Positions 1 through 11,526 of a stretch of 64,000 bases of DNA are shown piece by piece (positions within the stretch are counted from its first letter, which is position 1; every line of letters starts with the position of its first letter). The notes under the pieces are model-generated. The model searched no databases and was not told where the DNA came from. It saw only the letters and a list, made by a program, of their open reading frames with translations. The translations under genes and the position numbers were made by a program. Origin of the DNA: Rhynchosporium graminicola (lineage: Eukaryota; Ascomycota; Leotiomycetes; Helotiales; Ploettnerulaceae); the NCBI GenBank assembly GCA_900074885.1, contig FJUW01000007.1:395898-459897 (forward strand), given 5' to 3'.

Positions 1-690
1 AAATACTTTCTCTATAGAACGCCTTAAAGCCTAAGTCTCTACTAATTATATAGTAGTAATCTCTAACGTAATAATAGGAGTAGTAGATTTCGCGAGATAA
101 TAGATCCGATTAATAGCTTTATAGGTAGCTATAATACTACCTTAATTCAGCTCTGTATCCTTAGCTTCGCTACTAGGAAGTAAACCGGATAAAATAGTAT
201 ACTCTGTATTAATATAGTTAGGTAACTATAACGCGTTAGTATATATAACTATATTTATATTTAAGTAACTTATATGCTTATAACTACTCTTTAACACCGA
301 ATAATACTTATAAAGCTTAGAGTTAAGCTTATTAAACGAGTATAGGAGTTCTAAAATAGGAGTATTATTATACTTTATCTTAAGGAAGGCGCGAATATAT
401 CGTAAGTAATATATACGATATGCTGCTAAAAGAACACCGGCAGGAACTAGTAAAGGCACTATAGGAGTCAGCGTTATAGATCTGTGAAACCCCTGTACCG
501 CACTTGAAACTATCCCTAAAACTAAGATAGGAAACTTACTTATATTAAGAGAAAAGTTAATTAGGTCGATTAATATATAAGATTATAGTAGACTACTATA
601 GTAGTTAGTAACGATACTTACTCTAGGAGCTGTATTATAGTCTAGGGAGAGTAAACTTATAAGTTAAAGTAGTTATCGTAGTTGAAAAGG
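1..690 (-). pseudogene. Antisense reading frame (aORF) of GM copy 1, partial
   Basis: On the strand opposite gag-pol, one frame can be followed from about 690 down to the window edge with only scattered stops that look RIP-made (TAA near 590, TAG after the segment ending VIYTNAL). The longest uninterrupted stretch is 459 to 226 and contains AAYRIYYLRYIRAFLKIKYN and ELLYSFNKLNSKLYKYY, rich in Tyr, Lys and Leu. The same protein segment appears in GM copies 2 and 3. A TATA-like box (TATATAA on the minus strand, about 719-727) lies just upstream. The start codon is not evident. I do not recognise the product. Exon 2 would lie beyond the left edge. Confidence 0.5.
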
Positions 691-988
691 AAAGGCTCTA
701 ATGTTAATAAACCTCTTCTTTTATATACCCTACGCCCTACTTAAACTCGACTCCTACTGTAAACAGATAAAGTAAATACTGCTTACCGCCCGATTTGGAA
801 GCTACGACTAATATAGTACTATTATAGCGACGTAACTAGTTAGAACCTGATAAAGAATTTACTATTACTAAAGAGCGGCTAGCGCCTATTACGCGAATAT
901 CGACGAAAATAGTTATAATAAAGATTAATTCTAGTATAAATTATAACTTTCCGAGCTTAGGGTTAAGCTCTTCTTAGGGGGGGGGTAA

Positions 989-1256
989 TATAATAATAGC
1001 TCACCTGAATATCATATGAGAAGAAGGATAGATACCAGGGCCTAAGTTCACAGGTATCCCGGCAGAACTAGTATCCGACTCGGTATAGTATCGGGCTAGT
1101 ACCGGCATATGTATATAAGGTGCCTTATACTCTATCTCTCTTCTTCTTCCTTCCTTATCTTTTTATTTCCTTCGTAGTAGACTATATAAGATCGCTCTTA
1201 GCCTCCCTACTCGTTTATTCTTGCTTATATACCGCCTTGAGTCTTGTGTCGTTACA
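989..1256 (+). repeat. 3' LTR of GM copy 1 (268 bp)
   Basis: It begins TATAATAATAGC, the RIP form of the family start TGTGACGACAGC, and ends GTGTCGTTACA. Length matches the other GM LTRs (267-269 bp). A TATATAAGG box lies near 1112-1120. The last 91 bp (1166-1256) are nearly identical to the end of the TR-GAG LTR. Confidence 0.85.
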
Positions 1257-2040
1257 ATTATAAGCTACCTTATTCTATATCACTTAACCTCCTTCTCTCC
1301 TTCCCTTTCCCTTTCTACCTCTTCTTATCCTTTCCTAACTCTCTATCTCTCACTCGTCTAATCCCTAAACCTCTCCGAAAACTCCTAATATTATAAATAC
1401 TATCTTTCGCTTCATTTCGCACTCTCTATTTCCTCCCCTTAGCTTTAAGGAAAATCTTATCTATATCTGATAATTCGTTACCTTACTACTTAAGACCCTC
1501 CTAATACCTTTCCTTATTATCGAGATTCCTTGCCTCTATATAACTATAATCCTATCCCTATCCCTAGCTCCTAATATCCTAATCTTTAGAGAAGATAATA
1601 CTAAGCGTACGCTAGATAATTATAAAAAAGTAGTAGAGATAAAAAGGAATCCGAGAATTAGGAAAATCGAGACTACTAATTACTCTTAATACCTAGGTTA
1701 GCGTTTTTCTTAATCTATTCGCCGGGATTAAAGGCTCGAAGGGCTATTACTGCGGATTAAGATAATATTATAGTAGCTGCAGGAGCGGCGGTTCTTATTC
1801 CTATTCCTATTGAAGTATAAGTGGGGTATAGATATAAAAAAGGTATACTCTCTCTGATATACTACTTATGGGAGGTTTATACACTAGACGAGATAAGAAG
1901 GAAAGAATATACCTGATATAATTATAAGGTTTAGATTAATCGAAGAAGAGATAAAGCCTGCTAGACTAATAAGCTCAACACTAGATGATAGTAGGACTAA
2001 AGTAGAAAGGGTAATAGCTATGCCACTTGATTCCGAACCT
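1257..2040. other. Unassigned RIP-affected stretch with a pyrimidine-rich first half
   Basis: No gene or known element is visible. About 1260-1460 is strongly C/T-rich on the plus strand (runs such as CTCCTTCCCTTTCCC). The rest is TA-rich with stops in all frames and looks RIP-mutated, so it may be a very old repeat. No LTR, terminal inverted repeat or target duplication was found. Confidence 0.4.
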
Positions 2041-3182
2041 TCAGTAAGCGTGACCTGAGAGACCACTTGAGAAACTATGACTTTTGAGATGACCTGAGAA
2101 ATTATCTGAAATATTCGCTGTCTTTTTGTGATGTGTTGGTTCTTCGGTGATTCCCACAAGGCGCAACACTTTCGAAGAAGAAGACGACAGAAAAGACTCA
2201 CTTATAAATTGCACTTGTTTTCTAAAGTATGAGTAGGTCTCTAGAATGGAAGGAAAGAGCGGAATCATTCTCAACTTGCAGTGTAGTCTCGATGGAGAGG
2301 GTCATGCTGCTGATAATAGTTATGCGTAGCTTTAAAATAGTAGCTTAAATCTTTTGTATTATGAATCTTTTTTGGCGTAAATCTGCCTCTTAGACCTCAC
2401 TACATTTCTCAAGATACTTCTTTAGAAGCGCAGTAAATTATTACTGCCAACTCAACATCCATTGTCAATATTTATTATCCTATCATGACCCCACTCCTCG
2501 AGAGAAGGAGCTACTATTAGCAATATCATACTATACAGGCTCGAATAAGGGATCCTAATGAAGGGATTCATGTAAAGCCTTGCGGAAACACAATCTTCAA
2601 TACGTCTCGATAACGTAGAGTTTGCAAATTCTCCTGTGGCTAGTCTCTACTTAGTATTGTAGAAGGGAGTTAGAAGTCTTGTCCCCGGGCTGTTGGCCGC
2701 ACCTTTACACACAAAAGGAAGAAGAGGTTCATCTACAAAACGCCAAGACTAGAGAAGAGAACTCAAGATAAAATCTGAAACTCTTTAAAATAGGCACAGG
2801 CTTTTAGAAAGTGTAAAGAACTGAACTCATCAGGTGTTTTCTCATCCGAAGTACTTCTCTTGCACTTATAAGAAACGAGAACATATGGAGTCTATAAAGT
2901 TTCTTTGAACTCAAGAGTATAAGACTACTTTGTTGTCCGCGCGAGAACAAGTACAATAGGTTCCTCCCTTTGATTTAGGATAAGAAGAAGAGAAGGCAGC
3001 CATCTTCTCACTTTGGTGGAATTTTCTTTATTTCAAGGTCAGCTGTGTTACGGTGGTCGGAATAGTTATGCTCAAAAAAGAATAATTGGAGTGTTTATCT
3101 TATCTACAGTCTAACAGCTAGATTTTCCTTGCCCGTTGTTTTAATCGTCAATTGAGTGGCCGCTGTCGGTATTGAAGCTACT
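2041..3182. other. Near-normal composition, no gene recognised
   Basis: Base composition is closer to ordinary genomic DNA. Two overlapping minus-strand open stretches exist (1884-2201 and 2041-2274). The first contains a short imperfect repeat with SQV and SKV units around 2041-2115. Neither shows a recognisable domain and I cannot choose between them. The last bases (3178-3182, ctact) are the left target duplication of C1. Confidence 0.3.
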
Positions 3183-3435
3183 TGTTGGATTTGAATTCGA
3201 TGGAGGTTCAATTTCTATGGAAGGAAGTAGCTATATATATAGGTATCTGTACAGTAATCCAAGTAATCCAAGTACGTACCTTACGTACTATCGACGGTAC
3301 TTCCGGTACTTCCGGTACTAGCAAATTAGTTGAGTACGCTATTCAACTCCGGTACTTCCGGTACCTTCGGGACGTTAAATACGCTACTCCGTACCATAAT
3401 CTGTACTGTACTGCTAGCACTACCTATACTTAACA
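3183..3435 (-). repeat. C1 3' LTR (left copy) with short-period internal repeats
   Basis: Begins TGTTGGATTTG and ends CTTAACA, giving TGTTG...(C/T)AACA ends. It contains the short tandem units AGTAATCCA and CGGTACTTC, the latter repeated around 3298-3370. The 83-residue open frame at 3182-3433 lies wholly inside the LTR and is not a gene. Confidence 0.9.
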
Positions 3436-3479
3436 GCCCCCTTACTTCATACTATAGAACCCTACAAAACCACCGCCTA

Positions 3480-6400
3480 TAGCCCTAGCTACTACTTCCC
3501 TAGGAAGTCACGAATATACCTCTTAAAGGCTATATTCGGTAGAGGTTTTATCAGTATATCAGCTATTATCTCCGTAGTATTCAGATATTTAATACTGATC
3601 ATACCCTAATTTACTAGTTACCTGATATAGTAGTATCTGACCTCAATATGTTTCGACTTTGCATAAGCCACAAGGTCTTTTACAAGCGTAATACAAGCTA
3701 TATTATCGCTGTAAATAGGTACTAACAGACCTATAGACAGGTATTACATATACCCTAATTCGATCAGAAGTCCTCTGATCCATATTCCTACTTTGCAAGC
3801 TTCTATAACTACTATATACTCTGATTGACTAGTAGAGAGTACTACAGACCTCTGCTTAGTACTAGACTATATTACTAGTCCATTATTTAAGGTAAATATA
3901 TACCCTGAAGTCGACAATCGATCTTCTAGGTCTCCGGCGTAGTCAGTATCGCAGAAACTATGCAATTTAACTCCCGGGGAGTCAGATTCACCTTCTAATT
4001 TGAGCTTCTAACTCTTAGTACCCTTAATATACCTTATAGTACGGGTCTATGAATTCCGGTGCTATATCGCCGGATTACTGCAAAATCTTAATAATTGCCT
4101 AATAGAGTACGATACATTAAACCTCGTACTACGTGCTAACTATATAGCAGTACTAATAGCACTCTAGTACTCTGATTGATCAGTTAACTCCTCTCCTAGT
4201 TCTGAAGCTATATAGGCGTTTCGATCAGAATCAGGTATATTAACTGCACTCGCTTCCTGAAGTCGGAACCTTTCTAGTATACTATTTATGACGGCGCATG
4301 GTATATGTAGCAGATACGGGCCAGTATCGGTGCCTTAGGCATACCCTCCTTATATATATAGAAGGTGCAGACTCCTTCAGAGCTCTGCATCTTTCTGTTT
4401 CCTTCGTACCAGACCATATAAGATCGCTCTTAGCCTCCCTACTTGTTTATTCTTGCTTATATACCGCCTTGAGTCTTATGTCGTTACACTATTTATATAG
4501 ACCTCCTAGTCTAACTATAATATACGCCTCTTTCTATCTCTAGTAACTCTTATGCTAAGAATCACCTATACTTCTCTAAGATCTTTAATCTCCTATAGAG
4601 CTCTAATAGCGTCTATAGTACTCTATACTTTCTAGAGATCTTTTCTAATAACTAGCATATCATTAACATAGAGGAGTATAATCTCTCCTCTCTTCTTATT
4701 AATAAATATACTAGATTCATTGAAAATAGGTTCAAAACCTAGTGTTTTCAACCCCCTATATCCGGTAATATACTACTCCCTTCTAGACTATTTCAGCCCG
4801 TATAAGGCTAATAAGAGTAATAGTACTTACTAGTTTATAATTCTAATAGCTTTTCGGAGAGCCTTAGTAGGTCTCATATAGACCTTAGCATATAGTTCAG
4901 GCCTTAGATAGGCTAAAACTACGTTATATTAATAGTATTCCAGGTCCTCTTACGCTACTATAGCTAGTAATATACGTAGGCTTTCCATCTTCAAGGTAAG
5001 GCTAAAGGTTTCCAGGTAATCTTCACCTAACCTCTGGCTAAACCCTTAAGCTATAAGTCTAGCCTTAAATCGATCAATAAGACTAGAAAGTATCAATTTA
5101 ACTGCAAATACTATACGGCAACCTATAGTCCTTTAACCTTTAGGTAAATCGACTACCTTCTAGGTATTAAGAGACTATAGCTTAGCTACTTTAGTAGCAA
5201 TTGCCTCCTCCTAGTATGACTTATTCTCACTAGCTAGGGCTTCTGCTTCAGTATTTAGAACTATAATAGAGCCTTCTGAAGTAATATAGGCCCCCTAAGC
5301 CGAATAATCACTCTAATCAAAGTAGTCTTCTTTAATAGATTCTTAGACTTTTACTATAAGGTCTTCTTAGAGGGTGAGAGCTTTTATAGCTTTCTAAGTG
5401 CTAGTACGAACCCTAGCTAACCTTCTAGGAACTATTAGAATAGAGTCTAATTCAGACTCTTCTTTAGCTCCCTCTTCTTCTTCTGCTTCTGATACCGTAT
5501 TACGAGTACGATCTTCTTCAGCTCCCTCTTCTTCTTCTGCTTCTAATACCGTATCACGAGTATAATCTTCTTTAGCTCCTATATCTATAATAATTATATT
5601 ACCGTTAATCTCCTAATCTTCTAGAGTATTAGAAGGGTATTTAGAGCTTCCGGCCCCCTGACCCTCTCTACTCTCTTCCGGTAGCTAGAGTAGTAGTTTC
5701 CCTATATAAATAGGTAGCTGAACCCTATCCTATTTATCCCAGGGTAATACCAGGTCTCCAATTTGCCTGTTTTCTCCTTAGTTATACCGTAGCTTCTTAT
5801 CCTTATAGAAGACCGGACTTGAAGACTTAATAATCTTCTTACTTATTAGATTATAGAACTTCCACTACTCTATAGTATTCTTATATCTAATGAATATAAC
5901 TAGCATTCTAGTAGGTTCCAGTTTACTTACTCTATGCTCCTTTAGTACATATATATAAGCTATATAACCCTATACCCTTAAATGCTTTATAGATAGTATT
6001 TTACCTATCTAAGCTTCTATAGGAGTCTTTCCCTCCGGCCCTATAGGAGTCCGGTTACGTATATACGCACAAGTAAGGGCTGCTTCAGCCCAGAAGATCA
6101 AGAGTAATTAAGCCTCTATTAGTATAGCACGTATTAGGGTAATCAAGGTTCTATTTAACCTTTCTAACACTCCGACCTGCCACTAAGAGTATACCGTAGT
6201 AAACTCAAATTATACTACTCCAAATTTAACCTCCTGTATAGCTCTTAAAGCCCGGAATTCAGGAGTATTATCTAGCCTAATAGAGAGCAGTTTCTCAGTA
6301 CTCTCTACTTCTACTTCTAACTTCCATTTAGTCAGAATTTCGTCGATATCTCTCCGGTGCCCAAATAGCATCTAAATACGTCAAGTCGCCTTATTAGTTA

Positions 6401-8150
6401 TTATAAGTATTATAGTATCTCCCTCAAGGCTAGGAGTACTAATTAGTCCCTACTAGTCGATATGAACCTTTCTAAGGATTCTGTCGGTTCTTTCTAGACG
6501 AGTTCTATTAATAATCCGAATAGCCTTTACTATAGCACACCCGGCATAGTGATCTTAGAGCTTCTATACCGGTATATCTAATCCAGAAGTCACTTTATCG
6601 ACTCCTTTTATAGTACTATAAGATAAGTAACTAAGTCGTCGGTATAAGAGGGTTACTTACTTCCCTATATCTTCTGTACTAGTAACATAAGCTATTTCTA
6701 CTACATTTAAGAAGTAAGCTCTTCTAATTCTATGAGCTACTCTAATTACTCTCTCCTAGAGAGTAAGAAGTAGCCCCGTATCAGGTGCTTCCTCTATACG
6801 TATCGATATACCTCTATCTTAGAGCTAGAGTACTGAAATTAGGTTTCCAGAAAGACCTAGTATATGAAGTACTCCGGTAATCTTAACTATACGCCTTTCT
6901 CTATATACCAGGATATCTAGGGATATAACGCCTTTAGCGATTCCTTCTAGTATACTACCGTTTATAGTACTGATCTTAACTATATGATTTAGAGGTTTAT
7001 AAGTATTAAAAACACTCCGGTTAAACGTCATATATCAGGAACACCTAGAGTCCACTATCCAATTAGTAGGTGCTTTCGCTCCTACTGCTATCTAGCAATT
7101 ATCTAGAGCTTAATTAGCTACCTCACTCTTCGGCTTCTCTCCAGCTATCGGTAAAGGACTAGTAGAAGGGTCGGTATTACCCTTCTTACCCTCTTTCTTT
7201 AGCTCAGTATACTCTCTTAAGTAGTAACCTATTTTACTGCAATTATAGCACTTGATCTTAGCTTTTACGTTAGTTGCTTTTATAGCTTACTCTTTAGTCT
7301 TCTGAATAATAGACTTTAGTATAGACCTTTCTATCTCTATATACTAGCTGATAATTACTTCCCAGGTTAAATTTCCTCCTAATTCTAGTGATACTAGAGG
7401 GCCGTGGAATTCTGAGTTATATACCCTTAGTGCTTTAAATAGTATAGTTGTTTTAAGTATATCAGAGGGTATCTCCTATATAGAGATCTCTCTAATCTCT
7501 CTCTATAAGCTAGTCAATTTACTAGTAATAGAAATAATATTATAGTCACTCCCTAAGGTAGTTTCAAAGCTTAAGAACTCCCTCAGTTTAGAGGCTAGGT
7601 TCATAGCCGATACTAGTACGTATATCTGCCGTAAAGCCTCCTATTAACCTTTAGCAGTAGGTAATTCTGCTATTAAGATTAATAATTATTAAGAATATAT
7701 ACTAAGTATTATAGTACACGCTTTAGCGTTCTTCCTAGTAGACCTTAAAGGATCTACTACCTCTAGCACCTTAGAATCTTTCCCTTTACTACTCTTCTTC
7801 TCAGGGGTTTCCTTAGTATTCTCGCCTAGTCCTAGGATATTAACCTGTTCTAAAAGACCACTAGAAACACCTCCAAAACCTATTCTAGGGTCACTATATC
7901 TACCAGGGGGATACCCTATACAGCCTAGGGTAGAGTATACCTTAATAATACTCTCCTCAGGCCCCTCTATTACTACTCTCTAGAGCTCCTTACTCTATAG
8001 TAGTAACCTGACTTACAGTGACCAGACTCTATAATTAGAGCCTATTAGCCTTACCACTCTCGGCTTCTCTCCTCCGTAATCACTCATACTTCCGTATAGT
8101 ATAGTAATATACCTATTAGTAAAGAAGTAGTAGAAAAGGTACTGAAAGTA
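3480..8150 (-). pseudogene. C1 Gag-Pol polyprotein, degenerate
   Basis: Read 3'-5' across the window. A CCHC-type knuckle (K-C-Y-N-C...I-G-Y-Y) is at about 7257-7213 with the His and last Cys mutated. The protease/pre-integrase region is at 7031-6825, with the segment MTFNRSVFNTYKPL and then VLHILGLSGNLISVL, typical of Copia. The reverse transcriptase box YVDD is present as YVND at 4670-4659 followed by MLV, an Asp to Asn change fitting RIP. RNase H near 3950-3790 shows TDYAGDLEDRLSTSGYIFTL and STSQSEYIVV. An acidic stretch is encoded by a two-copy repeat of about 56 bp near 5458-5570. Many stops make the protein non-functional. Confidence 0.88.
4287..4488 (+). repeat. Solo LTR of the TR-GAG family inside C1
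   Basis: A 202-bp copy starting TATGACGGCG (RIP form of TGTGACGGCG) and ending GTCGTTACA, flanked by a perfect 5-bp duplication CTATT at 4282-4286 and 4489-4493. No internal sequence is present, so it is a solo LTR left after recombination. It interrupts the C1 RNase H/RT region and is therefore younger than C1. The open frame at 4298-4543 is LTR sequence, not a gene. Confidence 0.92.
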
Positions 8151-8225
8151 ACTTTTAATAGTTCTTGAAAGAATTCAATTTCAACGGTCTTATATAAGTA
8201 AAATAACGCTACGGGGCTCAGAACC

Positions 8226-8478
8226 TATTGGATTTGAATTCGATAGAGGTTCAATTTCTATAGAAGGAAGTAGCTATATATATAGGTATCTGTATAGTAA
8301 TCCAAGTAATCCAAGTACGTACCTTACGTACTATCGACGGTACTTCCGGTACTTCCGGTACTAGCAAATTAGTTGAGTACGCTATTCAACTCCGGTACTT
8401 CCGGTACCTTCGGGACGTTGAATACGCTACTCCGTACCATAATCTGTACTGTACTGCTAGCACTACCTATACTCAACA
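8226..8478 (-). repeat. C1 5' LTR (right copy)
   Basis: Same length as the left copy (253 bp). It starts TATTGGATTTG (TG to TA) and ends CTCAACA, followed by the target duplication CTACT. The differences seen by eye between the two LTRs are mostly C/T and G/A transitions, as RIP would give. Confidence 0.9.
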
Positions 8479-9120
8479 CTACTATCAATCGCATACGAAA
8501 AGCTTGACTTGAATCATGCTAAGCACCTCCAATCAAACGATTAACTATAATCGCACTTTCAAAACTTCAAAAGAAAATAACGTTATTCGATAATCAGATG
8601 AGATAATCAGATGATTAGTCATAGTCGACAAGTGCAAAGCATGGGATTGCTGCTACTGCTTGAGCCAGAACGAGTTTTTTTAAGGTTCTTTTTGCTCTAA
8701 AGTCAAGACTAGATTTATGAATATAAGCTTGAGAAAGACTTTCTGATAGCTAACATGAAGACTATAAGGCAGACAGAAACGTAGTTTCAGTTTTATGAGA
8801 AGAAGCAATAGCTGTTATATATGAGTAGAATGAAAATGAATATGCGAGATAATATGTAGAAGAAAGACAACTTGAGTTTGAAATCTAGAAATTCAAAGAC
8901 TCGCCTTGAATAGTTCTTGTTGTATAAATACTATTCAGGGCTCCTAGTATTAATCTGTACAGTCGGTATTCAACTAATGACTCTATTGAAGATAGCGAAG
9001 TCCCTGATTCAAATCACCCATTTCCTCCCCTATTTTCTAGAGTAAATCCATAGAAATGTATATATATAAATATCTATTGGAATTTTCTAATATTATATAC
9101 AATATGTTAAAGATGTTTAA
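8479..9120. other. No gene recognised
   Basis: Composition is close to normal and stops occur in all frames. I see no conserved motif, repeat or RNA-like structure. It could hold the promoter of the pseudogene that starts near 9121. Confidence 0.4.
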
Positions 9121-10831
9121 ATGAAGCAAATAAACTATTCTCATTTTCTGACCAGTTGTCAACACAAGCTTCTCCATCGTTTTCAAAAGCTGTGAAGTGA
9201 TGTAATTCGATTAAAATAAGAGCATTGGTTCAATCGCTCCTCTAGGGTTGGATCAGAACTAGCACAAGAAAGAGATGAATTCAAGGAAAGCAATTTGGAT
9301 AAATGACACCCTAGGTTCGATTGGAGAGTCTTCGATAAGAGAATTGTAATGACTTTCGACGGAACATCTGAGTTTGAGATATAAGGAAGCGAAAGACTTA
9401 TCACAACGTACGACAGTTTGATTGAATCCGGGATGGTATGGTAAGAGTGATTATGGTTGCAGTATGGCAGTGGACAGCCCAGATGTGGTTTTATGATAAT
9501 ATTAGAATATAAATACTCACGAATGAATCCTTGAGATACAGTAATGGGGAGTGGTGGAGCATTTGAGGCGTGACAAGTTGAAATTGCTTTTAAATTGGCG
9601 ACAATGAAAGAAAAGTATGTGAAGTAATGACAAGGACTCAAGTAGAGACAGGTTACAATCATGACAAATTCCATCGAGAGTAAGGTTGGATTTACTCGGG
9701 TCTTCGATAGAGTATAGCTAGAAAGGATAACACTACGAGAGAGAGGTGTTATCAAGTCTATTTCGTTTCTCATACAATCTTTCGGTATCAAGAAAATATT
9801 TTCAAGAATTTCATGTATTCTCTTCTCAGTTATCAGTAGAGCTTGGCTGACTAGTATCAAGAGGTATATTAATGTAGACTTATGGCAAGTAATATTGATA
9901 CCAAGTGCTTGACTTGACACAAGCTGTAGCGTCGCTCAGCGACATCAATTTTCTCGTTCTGAGTCATTCTCAAATTGGCCTTTCGCGAGATGTAGAGATT
10001 AAAACCATAAGGATAGCTCTCAATTTATAGTTCTATTTATAGAAGTTGCTAAAGATATCCGGGAGAAGATTATGAGGGAAGGACTGAATCTACGATAGAC
10101 AGATTACAGGAGAACAAAGCTGCGGTCTTTGTGACGACCTGAAATCTTTATGAGCGTAATGCCAGAAATATGTCCTTCAGTATCACGAAACGGAAAATCA
10201 CAGAAAGAAATCATTAAGCGTAAGAAGTTTTAAAGGACATGGATTGCCCCGAAATTTTAGGTAAACAGAGCGACAATCAGCAGTGCTGCTATCACCAGTA
10301 GACTAAGGAAGAGGATTATCTACTATTCTCAAGATCAGAATCACGATAGCAAAAAGTAAGCTCAAATTTGCTTATCTATTCATTCTGTGCTAGATAACGG
10401 GTGGCTACCTCATACCAAGAGCTTCCTTCAAAGAGGAGGCGAGCCTGAGAGTGCCCTCAAAATTTTGTTTGAGCACACCAGAGATGATGATAATTGGGCT
10501 GGAGATGGCACGCACATGGAGGACTTTGAGGAGGATGTTATGGCTTTGCCAGAGTGTCGGAAAGATCATGAGATCGGATTTACGGCTTTGGCTTGCGGAA
10601 TGCCAAAATGGATTCGTTTATATTTTAAGAAATATACAAAGTTCCCTTCAATGCTAGAATCATTGTCGCTTTCAAATACTGCAATCTGTTATTGAGAGTA
10701 ACGATGACCTTCTGAAAGTAGAATTACTGAATTCTATTCTCCGTGAGATGTCTGCTAATCTGGCTGTCGGAAATGGAGTCACTCGAGTAAGACTTTTGAT
10801 AGAAAGATTACGGAATTTCAAGTTTCCATGA
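9121..10831 (+). pseudogene. Decayed protein-coding gene, function not recognised
   Basis: Protein-like sequence runs along the plus strand in changing frames. 9121-9534 reads in one frame (possible ATG at 9121; segments VGSELAQERDEFKESN and FDKRIVMTFDGTSEFEI). From about 9540 to 9920 an adjacent frame looks better. About 10045-10360 contains NMSFSITKRKITERN. 10387-10677 is open (PHTKSFLQRGGEPESALKI, HEIGFTALACGMPKWIRLYF), and 10679-10831 continues in a third frame (SVIESNDDLLKVELLNSILR). Stops at 9193, 9217, 9304, 9382, 9442, 9448 and 9532 are TAA or TGA where CAA or TGG would fit. Frame changes could be introns or indels and I could not place them. The 245-residue minus-strand open frame at 9183-9920 is the antisense of this region. 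No domain was recognised. Confidence 0.45.
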
Positions 10832-11526
10832 TAAGGTGGATTGTATTGAGTGCTACGCATGTTATTTTCTGACATCAGTAATTCAATGAGCTCATCATCA
10901 TTCAGAAACCCTGAATAGCTGCTCAGGAGCACGGAATCCTTTTTCAAAGACTTTGAGGGATATTGAGTGACTCTAATAAAATATTGCTTTTTCTATCGAA
11001 GTAGTAGTCAGATAGAGCGCGTTTGTAGAACGATTTACAAGGCGGTATGTTGATATAATGCTCTTTTCAGAGGAAGTGCCCGTACTTTAGTGTAGAGGGT
11101 TCGTCCAAAGGGAGTATAAACCTTATCAAATGACTGACAGCGAGCAAAGACATCATCAAGATAGAAGAAAAGTTTGTGTTTATCATAGGAGAAACATCAG
11201 TAATATTCAAATAAATAATCAGAAACAATATGCGTTGGGTGCAAAATTCTCTTGATTATCCGATGTATCGGATAATTTCAATGGCGCAGATGGTAAAATC
11301 GTAGGCGATTCATGAATGAAGGCTTCCAGATTAAATCCCTACTGTCGAATGATCCTGCGTTGTACAGTCGCTTCTTTATAGACCTTTCACCTAAAAAAAA
11401 TTGAACAGATTTCCCCCTGATTTATAATGGGTTCAAGAATCTACAGGATCTCAAATCACCAACTTTCCGAACCTTGGATCAAATACATCTTTTGGGAAAT
11501 GACTCTCTAAGCTTGAAACTCCTTGA
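10832..11526. other. No gene recognised between two pseudogenes
   Basis: Short coding-like fragments occur (for example around 10900-10960), but no frame is convincing and the strands disagree. A run of eight A lies near 11394-11401. No repeat or RNA gene is visible. Confidence 0.35.

Larger units (their letters stand above)
1..1256 (+). mobile_element. GM copy 1: 3' end of a Ty3/Gypsy-type LTR retrotransposon, cut by the window edge
   Basis: The copy reads in plus orientation: about 988 bp of internal sequence, a G-run polypurine tract at 977-985, then the 3' LTR. The internal part is the reverse complement of 21693-22479 and of 53523-54420, so the family is assigned by similarity to the two larger GM copies, which carry recognisable protease and reverse transcriptase. 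The sequence is heavily RIP-mutated, with very many TA steps and no usable pol frame. The 5' part lies outside the window, so no target-site duplication can be checked. The 77-residue open frame at 226-459 minus belongs to the antisense reading frame described separately. Confidence 0.85.
3183..8478 (-). mobile_element. C1: complete Copia-type LTR retrotransposon, RIP-inactivated
   Basis: Two LTRs of 253 bp (3183-3435 and 8226-8478) flank about 4.8 kb, with a perfect 5-bp target duplication CTACT at 3178-3182 and 8479-8483. The element reads on the minus strand: a G-rich polypurine tract (AAGTAAGGGGGCTG) abuts the left LTR, and a primer-site-like segment reading GGTTCTGAGCCC abuts the right LTR. 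Domain order on the minus strand is zinc knuckle, protease, integrase region, reverse transcriptase, RNase H, which is the Copia order. It has been split by a later solo LTR at 4287-4488. Confidence 0.93.

Noticed and set aside
226..459. Open frame of 77 codons as an independent small gene
   Set aside because: It is part of the longer antisense frame of the GM element and starts only at a GTG inside it.
1884..2274. Two overlapping minus-strand open frames
   Set aside because: No domain, two competing frames, low-complexity repeats. Not supported as a gene.
4298..4543. Open frame of 81 codons (also at 41408, 44853 and 48206)
   Set aside because: All are the same LTR sequence of the TR-GAG family.
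9183..9920. 245-codon minus-strand gene
   Set aside because: Composition and the stopped plus-strand frames point to an antisense artefact.
10672..10947. 91-codon minus-strand open frame
   Set aside because: Partly antisense to the better supported plus-strand block 10679-10831; no domain. Its N-terminal half is protein-like, so some doubt remains.
11275..11350. tRNA-like segment (GGCGCAGATGGTAAAATCG, later TTAAATCCC)
   Set aside because: No acceptor stem or cloverleaf could be formed and the T-loop is wrong.
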